Assembly (NCBI GenBank): GCA_009617715.1
Contig: VTFK01000146.1
Coordinates: 945,001 to 1,009,000, forward strand
Length of the DNA stretch: 64,000 nucleotides
Direction of reading: 5' to 3'
Source of the DNA: Plectrocnemia conspersa
Lineage: Eukaryota; Arthropoda; Insecta; Trichoptera; Polycentropodidae
Positions within the stretch are counted from its first letter, which is position 1. Every line of letters begins with the position of its first letter. The position numbers and the translations under genes were made by a program. Under the pieces are notes generated by a model. The model did no database searches. It was not told where the DNA came from and worked only from the letters and a program-made list of their open reading frames with translations. Positions 48,150 through 59,225 of this stretch are shown in pieces.

Positions 48150-49035
48150 ATTAAAAGCGAAAATGCCTTGATAATAGATTTAATTTACAATTTTAAGTGA
48201 GTGAATCAATGAAGACATAAAAGTTGTAATGGTTATGATATTGCCAAGGTTTTTATAAAACTTCCTCTTTTGATAAAAATATCTTCAAGATTATAAGCAA
48301 ATCTAGCTTTCATATCAATGTTATACGGCATTTATAAATATGATTTACTGAAGCCCATTTCTCTTTAATGAATTTTAAATCGTCAGTATATGATTAAAAT
48401 TCCGAGTTAAATTGCTGATTTAGTAATAGAAGTAATTAATAAACAGTGTGGCAAATTTAATCCTTTGTGGTACTAAATCATATTAAGAACTTATTTAAGT
48501 GTCACGAACTATTATAATTTGATCGATCATTTTCAGATCAATTTTTTGTATAATGATACGATCTTGTAGATACTGTTTATATGTAAGATCTTGTGGACTA
48601 AGATGCTGAAGTTTATGATGGTGAATTAGGTTAAAAAAACATGTAGCTATTAAACATTGATTGAATAAACGTAGTATATTCCATTCGTTATCCATCCAAG
48701 TAATTACCACGCTCAACGTTGCTTACATGTGGTTTTCTGATGAGAAACGGTGCTTTTAACATAGTAAGATCCTTAGCGATTAATTATTTGAGAAAAAAAT
48801 AAAAATAAAATAAGTCTATAAAACACATAACGCCTTTAAATATAATATGTATTAATAATTTACTATTTAATATCATATTTTATTTATCCACAGAACTAGT
48901 ACTGCCATCTATTGGTAAAAATTTTATTTATAATATTTTTTATTATGGGCACATAGAAAGTGTTTTCACACACAAAATATGAAAATAAAAAAATCCTATA
49001 TTATAGGGAGACTATGCAAATTATAAAAAAGTCCA
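48150..49035. other. AT-rich stretch
   Basis: A minus-strand frame of 73 residues (48495-48716) begins at TTG and is not recognised; it might be a transposon remnant. Around 48895 the string ACTGCCATCTATTGG may be a repeat end. Nothing further seen. Confidence 0.4.
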
Positions 49036-49039
49036 TACA

Positions 49040-49320
49040 TATCCCAACACCCTCATCGTCTAATTCCGCGGATTGATACTCCCAAACGCGCCCCGTTTAA
49101 CGATAACAAACAAATAAAAATAAAACGCATTAAGCCATTGCCTTCCTTCCGTTCGGTTACGCTAGGAATTGCCCCGTTTGGTGCTCAATCCTTATACGAT
49201 CCAATAAATCACCCCATATTATATGGCCCTCTTAAAAATATGACAGACACTACCCGTTTTACGATTCCTCCTGGTCCCATACTAAGAGTGTTCGAGGTGA
49301 TCATACATCGACCGTTGAAT
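49040..49320. promoter_or_regulatory. Candidate regulatory island
   Basis: Non-coding block of balanced composition, with a 63-residue frame that lacks an ATG. Contains CCCCGTTTAACGATAACAAA, CCCCGTTTGG and CCCGTTTTACGATTC, i.e. a recurring CCCGTTTnACGAT pattern. Function is inferred from the island character only. Confidence 0.3.
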
Positions 49321-49339
49321 TTTCTTTAAGATTGCATAC

Positions 49340-50630
49340 AGAAAGTTTTATGGTTCGTTTCTTATTTATTATATAATCGACTATTTTCAAATAGTTTATA
49401 CCATTTTTTAAATAGTAGCAAGTTCGTCTATTCATAAGGTTTGTTCATAGTATCAAAATAAAAAAGATTTGCAACGTTTAATGTCATTATAATATAATAA
49501 AATCCATAGGCCTTTTATCCTGAAATTTCTCGACTGAGATTTCTGGGTTCTAAAACTGATTGATGACAAAGCATTATACACTAATTTGGTAACTTTGTTA
49601 AGTAACTGGATCAGGGTTTTAATTTTACGTAATTTTATTGATACCTTTCAAGTCTGAAGTGAATTCTGAATGGAAGTGCATAATATGTGCTATGTATGCT
49701 TGGTCGAGAGATTTTAATTCTCAACGCGATGATGAATTATAAAAATTTGTATGTGTAATTAAGTTGTCTTTATTATAAGAATTGTTGCAATGATAGTGGA
49801 ACTTTTGGTTTTAAGCAGATTAATATTTATCAACACTACACCTTCCACGTACCACCTGCTTAATATAAATAGCATTTTTAAAGACCCTGAATGCTAATCT
49901 TAGTATCATATTTATTTATTGCGCTTTTAACGCGTATGTGCGACAAGTCCTTTTCTTGTGGTCAATGCGTATTTGCGATTATCGGACAGTCCCCAAAACA
50001 GAATATTTAAAAAAGTACAATTTAAATTTTAACATTGAAGTGTAACACAAAATTTGAATAGGTTACTGAATTCTGATTCTCGTATTAATGAACGTTTCAA
50101 AACATAAAACTTCTAAAGAAAATCTTAAATTTATTTAAATTTTATGAACAAATGAACTAAAGCTAATAAATATTTTAGAATTTAACTCACTTCAGTAAAA
50201 ATCACAAATTGCTATAAAAGTCGTTTCGGTCGATACTCGGCCCAGCTCCGCATAAAGATAGTTTGACTGAGCTTTCAGTTAGAAGTGAAGTGGGGGTTAT
50301 ATATCAACTTTTACTCAAAGTGTCGATATATTTTTTACAAAATTTTAAAAGAATGTTCAAAAAGGAAGTGGTTTAGTCTGTTTTCGAGCTAATATTTCTA
50401 TGATAATTGGGAGGATGTCCCATTTCTCGACATTTGACCAATGGGATTTTTGGGACGGAAACAGATTTTTTTTGATATTGCTTAATAATGTTTCAATTAG
50501 ACTATCTGTGATGTTTCAAAAATGGGTTGAATTGCCAATGATGAAATTATATAGAATGTGAGTCAAAAAAATTGTGAGCTATGCATCGCATTGTGGTTTT
50601 ATTCAGATAGCCAATTGTACCATTTACAAG
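49340..50630. other. AT-rich stretch
   Basis: No gene or complete element identified. Confidence 0.45.
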
Positions 50631-50633
50631 TTC

Positions 50634-51166
50634 TTAAACCCTTTGAGCGTTATCGCCGTACATGTACGGCGGTTAATCTTTCACTTTTTTTTAAATAACC
50701 CAGGTAGTTATTTCAAAAAAAGTTATATAAATTTAATTTTTTTTTAAATTTAATTTAATATAAATGATTTCAATGTAAAATAATACCAATAAATTAAAAC
50801 GTATGAAATAAATCAACATAATAAAAAACATATTATAATAATTTCATAAAATATATTAAAAGCCTCTGAACTGACTTAAAAAATCCACGAAAGTCAAATA
50901 ATATGTAAGAATATGTTTGAATAAATTAACGAAATTTAAGTATAAATTATTATACCATTATATTACAAAAAGTAGTAAAATAAATCAATGCAATAAAAAG
51001 TTAACACTGATTTTTTTCTTTTTAATTTATTATAAATGCAATATAAAATAATAATAAATAAATAACAACAGAAATAAAAATAGAAAATAATGTGATATTA
51101 ACTCAATCCCAGGTGTATATCAACATATTAATAAATGTGTATAAATTAACTCACTACTCAAAAGTG
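50634..51166 (-). mobile_element. piggyBac-type MITE, uninterrupted copy
   Basis: TTAA at 50634-50637 is followed by ACCCTTTGAGCG and the perfect palindrome CGCCGTACATGTACGGCG (50654-50671). The other end, read on the minus strand from about 51166, is TTAACACTTTTGAGTAGTGA, matching the left end of 9964-11522, including TTTATTAAT.TGT.G.TATA and ACCTGGGA.TGA.TTAAT. No mariner is present. Small drift at both ends suggests age. Confidence 0.8.
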
Positions 51167-51169
51167 TTA

Positions 51170-51780
51170 AGTGTGATTTAATCCTTTGTATAACGGATAC
51201 GAAAATATAATAATAAACTTTTAGCAAGTCCTTGTGACTAATTTTATAATTAGGGAGAACAACCACTTGCTCTCAAAAGTGATTTTAAGATCTTTGGTAG
51301 AACCACAATGTTCCATCGATATATTATAGTAGGAATAATCTGGTACTTTTCGACACTAAAACGACTTGAATAAGTAGTGAAAAACAATAAAAAATGAATA
51401 ATTCCTACTCAGAATAACTGGGAAAATAATTTTATAGCAATTTCAATTTATATTTCCCCATACTACACTTTAACCTAAATACTGTTTTAACCCTCTTTGG
51501 TTAAGGTTACAAAAGTTTTGGTAAATCTATTTTATGACATAATATGCAACATAATAAATACAAATTTAAAATTATTTTTAATACCCTAAATATATGTATT
51601 TTACCTATTATTTTAGATTAGTTTATAAAGCATAAGAAAAAGCTTAGCGTTCAGTACATAGTTATGAAAAGATCTTTAAAATAAAATACATATAACAATA
51701 TAGCTTTTTTTAAAGTAGTTCTCACACTTTCGAAGCAGTAAAATTATAAAATATATTGAGTAGTTTTAGATGCTACGATA
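51170..51780. other. AT-rich stretch
   Basis: Nothing recognised between the MITE and the next island. Confidence 0.5.
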
Positions 51781-51784
51781 AAAA

Positions 51785-52150
51785 GAGATGCAAGCTGCAT
51801 CCCGACGTAGGCAGGATCAAGCTCGCCTAATTTTAAGCATATTTTTATTGCTTATAAATCTGCATCCCGTATTTTTACGACGCCCGTCGCCATGAATGCA
51901 CCGCGTTCATCCAATTGCGAAAGATTAGTTTGATTTTAAACCGGGGGAAGCTTCGATTTTATGATATTATTTAAATTTCATGCTTTTAACGACGCCCGGT
52001 TTAATTTGGCGAAGGAGACGGGGAGTCGTAAAACGGGATATACCGAAAAACACGTAGCATGTCACAAATCGTTATATCCTTATTGATTGATGGGACAAAA
52101 AGGCGCGAGTCATGGTTTTTTGAACTGTGCATGCATCATTGAATTGGTTG
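51785..52150. promoter_or_regulatory. Candidate regulatory island with repeated ACGACGCCCG motif
   Basis: Non-coding. TTTTTACGACGCCCG (51872) and TTTTAACGACGCCCG (51984) recur in the same direction, and CCCGTTTTACGAC appears inverted (52025-52037). CTGCATCCCG occurs twice (51795 and 51860). TTTACGAC is the recalled core of posterior-Hox/Caudal binding. Repetition of whole motifs within 250 bp supports a binding-site cluster; no reading frame spans them. Confidence 0.45.
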
Positions 52151-52899
52151 AATGGATTAAAAGCACGAAAACATTATGAGCTTTATTGATCAGAATCATA
52201 TCGATTGCACAAATAAAGAATTTAACCTTAGGAAAAAATACCATGCACTAAAACCAAATAAATTAAATTATGGTATTATGTAAATCATTTTTAAGGGTAA
52301 TTAATTATAAAATAAGTATTTGAGGACCACTCTTACTTTACACTACAATCCAAATATTCAACTATAAAATATAAATGTCTGATTCTATCTATTCTTTTAC
52401 GTATTTCGTCAGTGAGAAAGCTGTATGTAATTAAAATATATTGCTTTGGGGTGTATTATTTAAAAAAAGGAAGTGTACTCTTTCTGAAGAAGCGCCTTAC
52501 AATCAATGTATGTAGTAATAATAGCACTTTTCAGATATTATATTTTGACTTGCTAAAAAAATAAATACGAAGCAATAGTGAGGGTTCACCCACTACTGTC
52601 ACTCTCACATTAAAAAATAAATTTAAAATTAAATTATATATAAACACGGTAATCTCTGGGTAGCATATGAAGTCGTTAGTAAAATAAATATTTGAATAAT
52701 GGTTTTGAACTTTATTGTATATATACTTTACTTGTTGTAAATCTAACAATATTCTTGTCTATATTTTTAACTTTTGTAAGCATTTCAAGTTAAGAATATA
52801 TTTCAATTAAATTTTTCATTGGTATTGTATACACAAAAATCTATTTTTATTATTCGTTATATACTAAATTTATGTTGAAATTTGAAACTCATCATAATC

Positions 52900-53760
52900 C
52901 ATTACACTGTATTAAATTTTCCACCTCGCACATTTTGCCGCACAATATCCTTTAACCCAAAACCGTTCATTATTAGCCATAATACGCTAAATTTATGAAC
53001 TATTCCACACGCATTAGGGTCTATTAAAAAATCCGAGCGACGCTCGAGCCACGTGTCGTCTTCACGTGGGGTTGATCGAAAACGCCACAGGTGATCGAAA
53101 AAAGTGGTCCATTTCATACACCAAACAATAACCTGGTGCGTGTTAGGCCAATCTATCCATTAAGTCCAATTTTAGGAGCGTGCAAATTGTACACATATTG
53201 TTATTGTGTTCCCACGGATCGAGGCGTGATTTTGAAGCTTCATCATGCCTTATAGGTAATAATAATAACAATTAAGCAAAGGTGCTTATGTCGTGTGTGT
53301 CCTGTATAGTGTCCTGATAGAAATTTACGCTCGTTAGGTGCCATCCTCCGTGATAATGTACAGATGTAATTGGAATACCCATTGGCTAATCAATTGCTAT
53401 ACAAACATGCATAAATTATGTTACACCAACCGATTGAATCAATAATGGAGACGTCTTTGATGCTGATGCTGACAGTCTCATTGTGATACTGCAAAAAAAT
53501 AATGAAGAAACGTGATATCCTCCAGGGATCATATCGTTGGTGATGTGCAATATAGCCATCAATCAAATAGGTATAAGTCTCGTTTCAATTAAAAGTGGCG
53601 TAGCCGAAAAGTCCTTCCACTCCAATTAAGGGCGAAACTGGGGTAAAAACGGCGCAGTCACGAAGTTGCCAAATTTCGCTAAGTAATTGCGTGAACGGGA
53701 ATTAATGCGGGGTATTTGTAGTGAAACATACAATAAGCTAAAATACGATAAAATGTACAA
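52900..53760. promoter_or_regulatory. Candidate regulatory islands
   Basis: 52900-53130 contains the inverted CCACGTG...CACGTGGG around TCGTCTT and an ATG-started minus-strand frame of 71 residues with no recognised domain or splice signal; I treat it as non-coding. 53200-53760 is balanced-composition DNA without a frame (e.g. GGGCGAAACTGGGGTAAAAA). No repeat partner was seen for either. Confidence 0.3.
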
Positions 53761-53859
53761 CATTTGATAACACATAATCTTGACTAATATAATAATAAAT
53801 AATATCTTTTTATTTCACATATTTTTTAAAACAGTTTGTTATATAAAATTATTTACAGG

Positions 53860-54360
53860 TATCACGACACTAATCGCCTGGATGCAGATCATTGAACTAC
53901 TCGGACGGTCTGGTCTCTTAAAATATGTTTGTATCTAAACGATTAATCGTACAAACGTTTATCTATGGCATGAAACTTTTACTGTTTCTAAATTACCAAA
54001 TCGCAATTCTTGAGTGAGGAATTATAGCGATTCTCAGGCACTTATTTTAGATTTCCACTATTTTCCGCAAAGAAATATCCGATATTCACATTGCACCCTG
54101 CGATCAATCATAGCTGTTGGTTATTGCAACCTAAGGACAAACTGTCGGATGGGTATTGATAATCGGTAATTAGCATTATCAACGATCGGGTCGTTCCGGT
54201 GTTCTCACGTTCCGTTAATTATTCACCTGAGATGCACTTGCAGGTGAGGGGCGTTATGCAATTAATACAACATGGCTGTGATATATGTGAGGGTGCAGCA
54301 TTCACCGCCCTTATTGATAATGTGAAATATGGATAATTGATAATGATCATGTAGGACCAT
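53860..54360. promoter_or_regulatory. Candidate regulatory island with paired E-boxes
   Basis: Contains CACCTGAGATGCACTTGCAG then GTGAGG: two CACCTG/CAGGTG boxes facing each other 14 bp apart (54226-54245), next to TTATGCAATTAAT (homeodomain-like) and three TGATAAT/ATTGATAAT GATA-type sites nearby. Snail- or Twist-type bHLH/zinc-finger binding is conceivable from general knowledge. Non-coding. Confidence 0.35.
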
Positions 54361-54684
54361 AGCAACAATATTTCTAGCTATTTATAGAAACGCTAATATT
54401 TTTATATAATTAATTTTTCCTCTAATGTGTCTTAAAAATACAGAGTAGAGTAGATAAGCATATTATATATCAGTGAGTACGACTCTTTTCTATATTTAAT
54501 ATGTCGCTTCAAGATTAATTCGACTGATTTAATAATAAAAAACGACAGTAATAAGGACTAATTTTCAATCAAATAATATAAATAATAAAAAATATATATA
54601 ACGTCAATAAAAAAATATTAAATAAATATATATAATACAATTTATAATTTAGATCAATATTTTTTTTCATATATTTACAATATT

Positions 54685-55146
54685 TTAATTCATCCTCGAT
54701 CTTTTGTGTGGTCTTGTAATGAAGCAGTTGTCAGACTTATTATTCTGAGACATACTGAAACGTTTTCCTCCAAACTGCTTTCTAGAAGATTTATTTTTAT
54801 CAGCAACAATTTCCAATCGTCTCTGACTGATTTGATCCATCCTGGCAGTTCTGATATACTGTCTCAATTTGATCCTCAGTTTCTTGTCACTCTTGATGAT
54901 CCTGCACCATTTATCACTGACGATTGAAGCTGTGTACAAAGATCGGCTGTCTAACATCCTGTAAACAAAAAATATGTATATTAGAACATATTAAATTATT
55001 ATAAAAACAAATTTAATAATCGGTTAAAATATTTACCTGAAGATGATAGAAGCTACTTCCAGAGGGAGCTGTCCCATTTTATCAACATTATCGTCGACCA
55101 AAGGAGAGAATCCCATGATGCAAAGCAACGAAAAGAAGCTGTTCAT
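54685..55146 (-). CDS. Small F-box protein, two exons
   Basis: Exon 1 is 55146-55037 and exon 2 is 54958-54685, with a GTAAAT donor and a TTGTTTACAG acceptor. Phase-2 joining gives 127 residues. The ATG has a good insect context (ACCAAAATGA). Residues 27-65 read as an F-box: QLPLEVASIIF, RMLDSRSLYTASIV, then DKWCRIIKSDKKLRIKL, with the LP.E start, LD..SL core and conserved Trp 54. The intron splits the box after the first helix. F-box proteins link Skp1 of SCF ubiquitin ligases to substrates; here the remaining 60 residues are basic and low in hydrophobics (SSRKQFGGKRF, PHKRSRMN), with no LRR, WD40 or Kelch repeats, so the target is unknown. A nuclear location is plausible from the basic tail. 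Its neighbours are non-coding islands. Confidence 0.85.
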
Positions 55147-55225
55147 TTTGGTTGATTTTAATTGTTAGATCACAAATTAAAATTTGATTAAATAATGGGA
55201 TAAATAGAAGGGCTCAGTTAGATAC

Positions 55226-55279
55226 GAACGTAGCTCGCCGAAACATATGGTATGTTGAAATGAACGTAGCGCACCGAAA
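55226..55279. promoter_or_regulatory. Direct repeat upstream of the F-box gene
   Basis: GAACGTAGCTCGCCGAAA (55226-55243) and GAACGTAGCGCACCGAAA (55262-55279) are 36 bp apart, about 80-130 bp upstream of the F-box start codon. The position suits promoter-proximal binding sites. Confidence 0.4.
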
Positions 55280-55689
55280 TCACAATTATGAATTAAAAAA
55301 TAAATATCAATCCTTATATCTAGTTTATGTATTAGGGCATGTAATTCAACAATTAAATTTGCTTTGACTCAAATAGAAAAAAAAAGTTTTTATTTATTTA
55401 AACTTATCTGAATGATCATTTTTATGTCTTACGATATTATTAATAATAATAAAATATATTACAACAATTTTTAATTCCCTGCTTTTTATTGAAAAATTAT
55501 TAATTAAGAATTTTAATTTTAAAGACAAATAATATCTACGTAGTGATAATGTAATCAAAAAAATATTTTTTTAAGCGAAAAGTAGATTTTACTATTTTTT
55601 TATTTTTATTAAAATCATCTCCTTCATTTGTGTTGCAAATATTTTATGAATTTCATAACTTATTTTTGCGATCCTTGCAAGACGTTGCA

Positions 55690-56110
55690 TCATCTTGCAG
55701 TCCAATTTTAGCAAAACATTCTACCATCGTTTATGTACTTTCCAGATTTATAAATATATTCAGGCGTACATCTGCGTCTCTTCTGTAAAGTCTCTCCTAC
55801 CTTTTTGTATAACTATAGGAAATTTTCGAATTGCTAATCAAATTCCCTGGACCCCATGCGGCGGTAACGTTTTCGGTAATTTGACAGATGATCCCGTCGA
55901 ATCTTTGTCCTGTTTCACGAAGCGTAACAGCTTAATGCACAAACCATTAGCGTGGATAAGTAAATAAAAATACACTTAACAAAGTTAAGTATTGAAAAAA
56001 ACATCAAAGATAATTTTTCATAAAGTTTGTGACGTTCTCGCGTCCATTTATCAATTTCGCTACGCCCAATTTCGATCAATCATTATCGATACACCCCGAT
56101 TGAATTTTTA
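55690..56110. promoter_or_regulatory. Candidate regulatory island
   Basis: Non-coding block with TTTGACAGATGATCC then CGTCGAATC (TGACAGATG is a Meis/TALE-like site), and CGATCAATCATTATCGATAC (PBC/homeodomain-like plus an ATCGAT palindrome). The plus-strand frame of 90 residues across part of it has no ATG-supported or recognisable product. Confidence 0.3.
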
Positions 56111-56389
56111 TTAAAATGAGAAATAATTACATACGCACGATTTTTATTCATGGGAATAAGAGGTGAATAAAATTAATAATAAATATTTTATTATTTTAAT
56201 ATTTAACGTTATGTACAATAGACATAACCAATTTATTATAATTGAAGCGTGTCTCAAAAATTAAAAATGCATTTGTTTAAATATCAATAACTAAAACATA
56301 AAATGGATGTTTATTGTAATAAGCCAAACTAGCGTTTCTCAACAAACAACGACATTTTATAATTATAGTTTCTTCAATTAGACGTCACA

Positions 56390-56800
56390 TATCAGCTTTT
56401 GGACCGAAGCCAAACCAAAGAAACAATAATTGTGAGTGTGGGGTCGAACAACGGATTTAGACCAACAACGCGTCCTTTGTTCTCGGACTTTGTCAATATA
56501 TGTACAAAAATTAAACATAGACTATTTTTTAATTAAATGCGGGCGTCTCTTGTCAAACTCCTGTCATTTTCCTGTCAGACACGTGGGATTGTTCGCACCG
56601 TCTAACCGACTGTATCTTGCTAATGGAAAATAAAAATACCATAAGAAACCGCAGACATGCGATACGGTCGTCAAATCGGGGGTAAATTGACGAATGATCG
56701 TTTTGTAGTTTTTTTATTATTATTATTCGTATCCTTCAGTTTAATGATCACTTTACAATCGCTTTGAGGGGTGTCTTCCTTAGTGCGGGATGGTTTCTAT
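56390..56800. promoter_or_regulatory. Candidate regulatory island
   Basis: Contains AAACAATAATTGTGAGTGTG and GGGTCGAAC (Sox-like ACAAT and TTGT sites adjoining TGTGGGGT, a Runt-like site), plus repeated CTTGTCA / CCTGTCA / TTTGTCA strings between 56500 and 56580. No convincing gene. Assignments are recalled motif cores only. Confidence 0.3.
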
Positions 56801-56809
56801 AATTTTTAT

Positions 56810-57845
56810 TATTATTATTGGGTAAGCTTTTCATTTCATATATGTATATACATATATTATTTCAATGTATAATAATTGCTACATTAAATAAATAGTACTT
56901 TTTCAAGGCAAACCTTTCATAACATTAAACATATTAATACTAGTATTGTTTCCGTTAAAAATCATTTAAAAATAGTTTTCTATGTGTATTATTCGCAGTA
57001 AATATATTTATACATAGCACATAATAAGATTTATTATAAATAATCATAAATATACAATATATGATTATTCAAAAAAAAAGTTTAAATTAAACACAAATTA
57101 TAGTAAAAAAAAAAATGCGTTACTACACTTTTTTAATAAAAATATAAGATTCTTCTAAAAGTCACTAAATAGTAACACAATACTAAATTTCGTATATATA
57201 ACTTATTAAATTTCTCAAATAAAATGCTGCTCTATACGAATGTTCTATAGTTTTTTAAAAATCCGTTATTTTTAACTAGTCAAATCGTAAACTATAAAAT
57301 CTATCATAAATAATAATAATAAAATAAAATAAAATACCAAGATTATATTTATTTTCATTGCTCCTGCTGCCTGGGTATGCTTAAAATTATTACCATAGTT
57401 AATTACAGTTAAAAAATAAATATGTATGTTAGTTTAAAAGAGGAAAAGCAGTAGCAGTCATTAAGAAAGTCCACAGCTACACAATAATAACCCGTAAATA
57501 TGAGTAATTTCTGTAATTTCGGCATTACAAAGTGTTTTTTTTTTTTGTTATTATCTTGTTGTTCGACAATGGCTGTATAAAATAATAATAATATACATTT
57601 CGCATTGGTTTAAATATCATAAAGATAAGAAGATTTATTTAGCAAAAATATTATAGATACAATTGGGCATAGATTAGTAGCAATAAATAAAATAATAAAA
57701 TTGTTTACTCACATTCTTGAAATACTCAAACTTAGAAATGATACATAACTGTGGTTTTTGTATTTAAAAAAATAGAATAATGTAAATATATTTTACTATA
57801 ATTATAAACCATTATTTTTTATTATTTTTTACAAATCTAACGATT
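56810..57845. other. AT-rich stretch
   Basis: Low-complexity DNA; nothing recognised. Confidence 0.5.
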
Positions 57846-57856
57846 ATGACTTTACT

Positions 57857-58198
57857 GGTTTTCCCAATGCGTCATTATGGCTATTAAACAAACAATATTT
57901 ATACGATTAAACATTAAAAAATAAAATCAAAAACAGTTATGGCACTCATGTAAAATAGTTGAGCACCATCTCACATTTTTTTTCAGCTCCTCATAACTAT
58001 TGCCGAAAATATTTAAATATTTGGCAAGCTCTTTAAGGAGCTGGAAAATTTGTGCAAGAGGAGCGTTTTCAAGCATACTGACCGCAACGGGCAAAAACAA
58101 GGGACGCGATCGCGATTTTCTAGACCACTCTGAAACGCACCCGAAAATTTCCAAGTATTGTCGACACCGCCCTTTGGCAACTTAAAAAAATATTTCAT
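57857..58198 (-). repeat. Unclassified dispersed repeat, copy 2, with coding-like frame
   Basis: Longer copy of the repeat at 20976-21118. Its minus-strand frame reads MEIFGCVSEWSRKSRSRPLF..., ...MLENAPLAQIFQLLKELAKY and LNIFGNSYEELKK, then reaches GTGAGA, a possible donor; copy 1 has GTAAGA at the equivalent place. The peptide is not recognised. It may be a transposon-encoded exon or a processed piece of a host gene spread by transposition. Confidence 0.5.
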
Positions 58199-58479
58199 TG
58201 AGTAGACGCTACTCCAAAATTACAATGAATTATATCACAACGCACATAGCAAAAAATCACTAGGATTCAAAACATGTGTAACATTCTATATTTTAATTTT
58301 TTTATGTATTCTTTTTGGGACTTTGTTTGAACGTATGCTTAGTATTTTAATAACCCTTTTCTATATATTATGTTATAATCTATATTCGTCCCATTTTAAG
58401 TGTTTCATAATTAATAAATATTTTAAATATTGCCATTTTGAAAATAAAAAAAGATGCATTTTTCAGTCTTTATCAAAAC

Positions 58480-58570
58480 CTGTGGTTAACAGCTCTGGCT
58501 TTTTCCTGCCAGAGCTGGAAAATAAAAAGATTGAAAGAAAAGCTGTATGCTCTATTGTTAACAGCACTTA
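58480..58570. repeat. 10-bp hairpin within a short direct repeat
   Basis: CAGCTCTGGC (58490-58499) and GCCAGAGCTG (58508-58517) form a perfect stem with an 8-nt loop. GTTAACAGC occurs on the left side and again near 58556, so the hairpin sits between direct repeats. Confidence 0.6.
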
Positions 58571-58679
58571 GTGGAATCGATAATTAATGGCTGCAGTACG
58601 CAATACCCTTCAAATCACACCTTAGCGATTTGACTTTCTTTGGATGAAATCTATCTTTGATGTATACTGATTGAGAATT

Positions 58680-59130
58680 CTGTGCCAAAAAATCCGGGAA
58701 TTTCCGGCTTTTGTGCCGTCTCATACCTCGGGAATTTAAAAAAATACCCGAGGCATGCGACTCTCGGATTACTACTGAAAAAGTAGTCTGAAGTTAGCAC
58801 AACTTTATCACTAGATACATTTCAACACTGAAATCAAAAACCAAAGAAGGAATAAATAAGCAACTCATTGTTTTAATACATTTTATAAAAATCCAACTAT
58901 TAGCAATAAAAAAATATAATATTATGGTTACTACAAGAATATTCACCATGAAAATTGAAAATAGACTATCAGATTTGTCCCTAAATGCCTTGGTATTTCA
59001 AAAATATATTTTGCTAAGTAAAAATAAAATATTTAATTTTACAATTATTTTTTTTATATAAAAAAAGTCCCGATACTTGGAAATTCTCGGGGTTTTATTT
59101 ATTCGTCTCGTTTCCCGGGACTTTTCAGAA
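58680..59130. mobile_element. Inverted-repeat-rich region, possible DNA transposon
   Basis: Contains ATCCGGGAATTTCCGG, CCTCGGG / CCCGAGG (58726-58753) and, near 59065-59125, AAAAGTCCCG ... CGGGACTTTT. Clusters of TCCCGGGA-like strings are usual in some hAT-type ends. No target duplication could be established, so the boundaries are open. Confidence 0.4.
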
Positions 59131-59194
59131 TCAACAATATAGAAACATTTTGAGCATGATGTTTAAGAAAAAAACAAAAATATTCAGATAATAA

Positions 59195-59225
59195 AATGAC
59201 ATGTACACAGAGGGTACATGTCATT
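59195..59225. repeat. Perfect 12-bp hairpin
   Basis: AATGACATGTAC (59195-59206) and GTACATGTCATT (59214-59225) with the 7-nt loop ACAGAGG. Confidence 0.9.

Noticed and set aside
52902..53117. 71-residue ATG-started minus-strand frame
   Set aside because: No recognised domain, signal peptide or splice partner; the underlying DNA has an inverted CCACGTG structure more like regulatory DNA.
54706..54927. 73-residue plus-strand frame
   Set aside because: Antisense to exon 2 of the F-box gene, which has splice and domain support.
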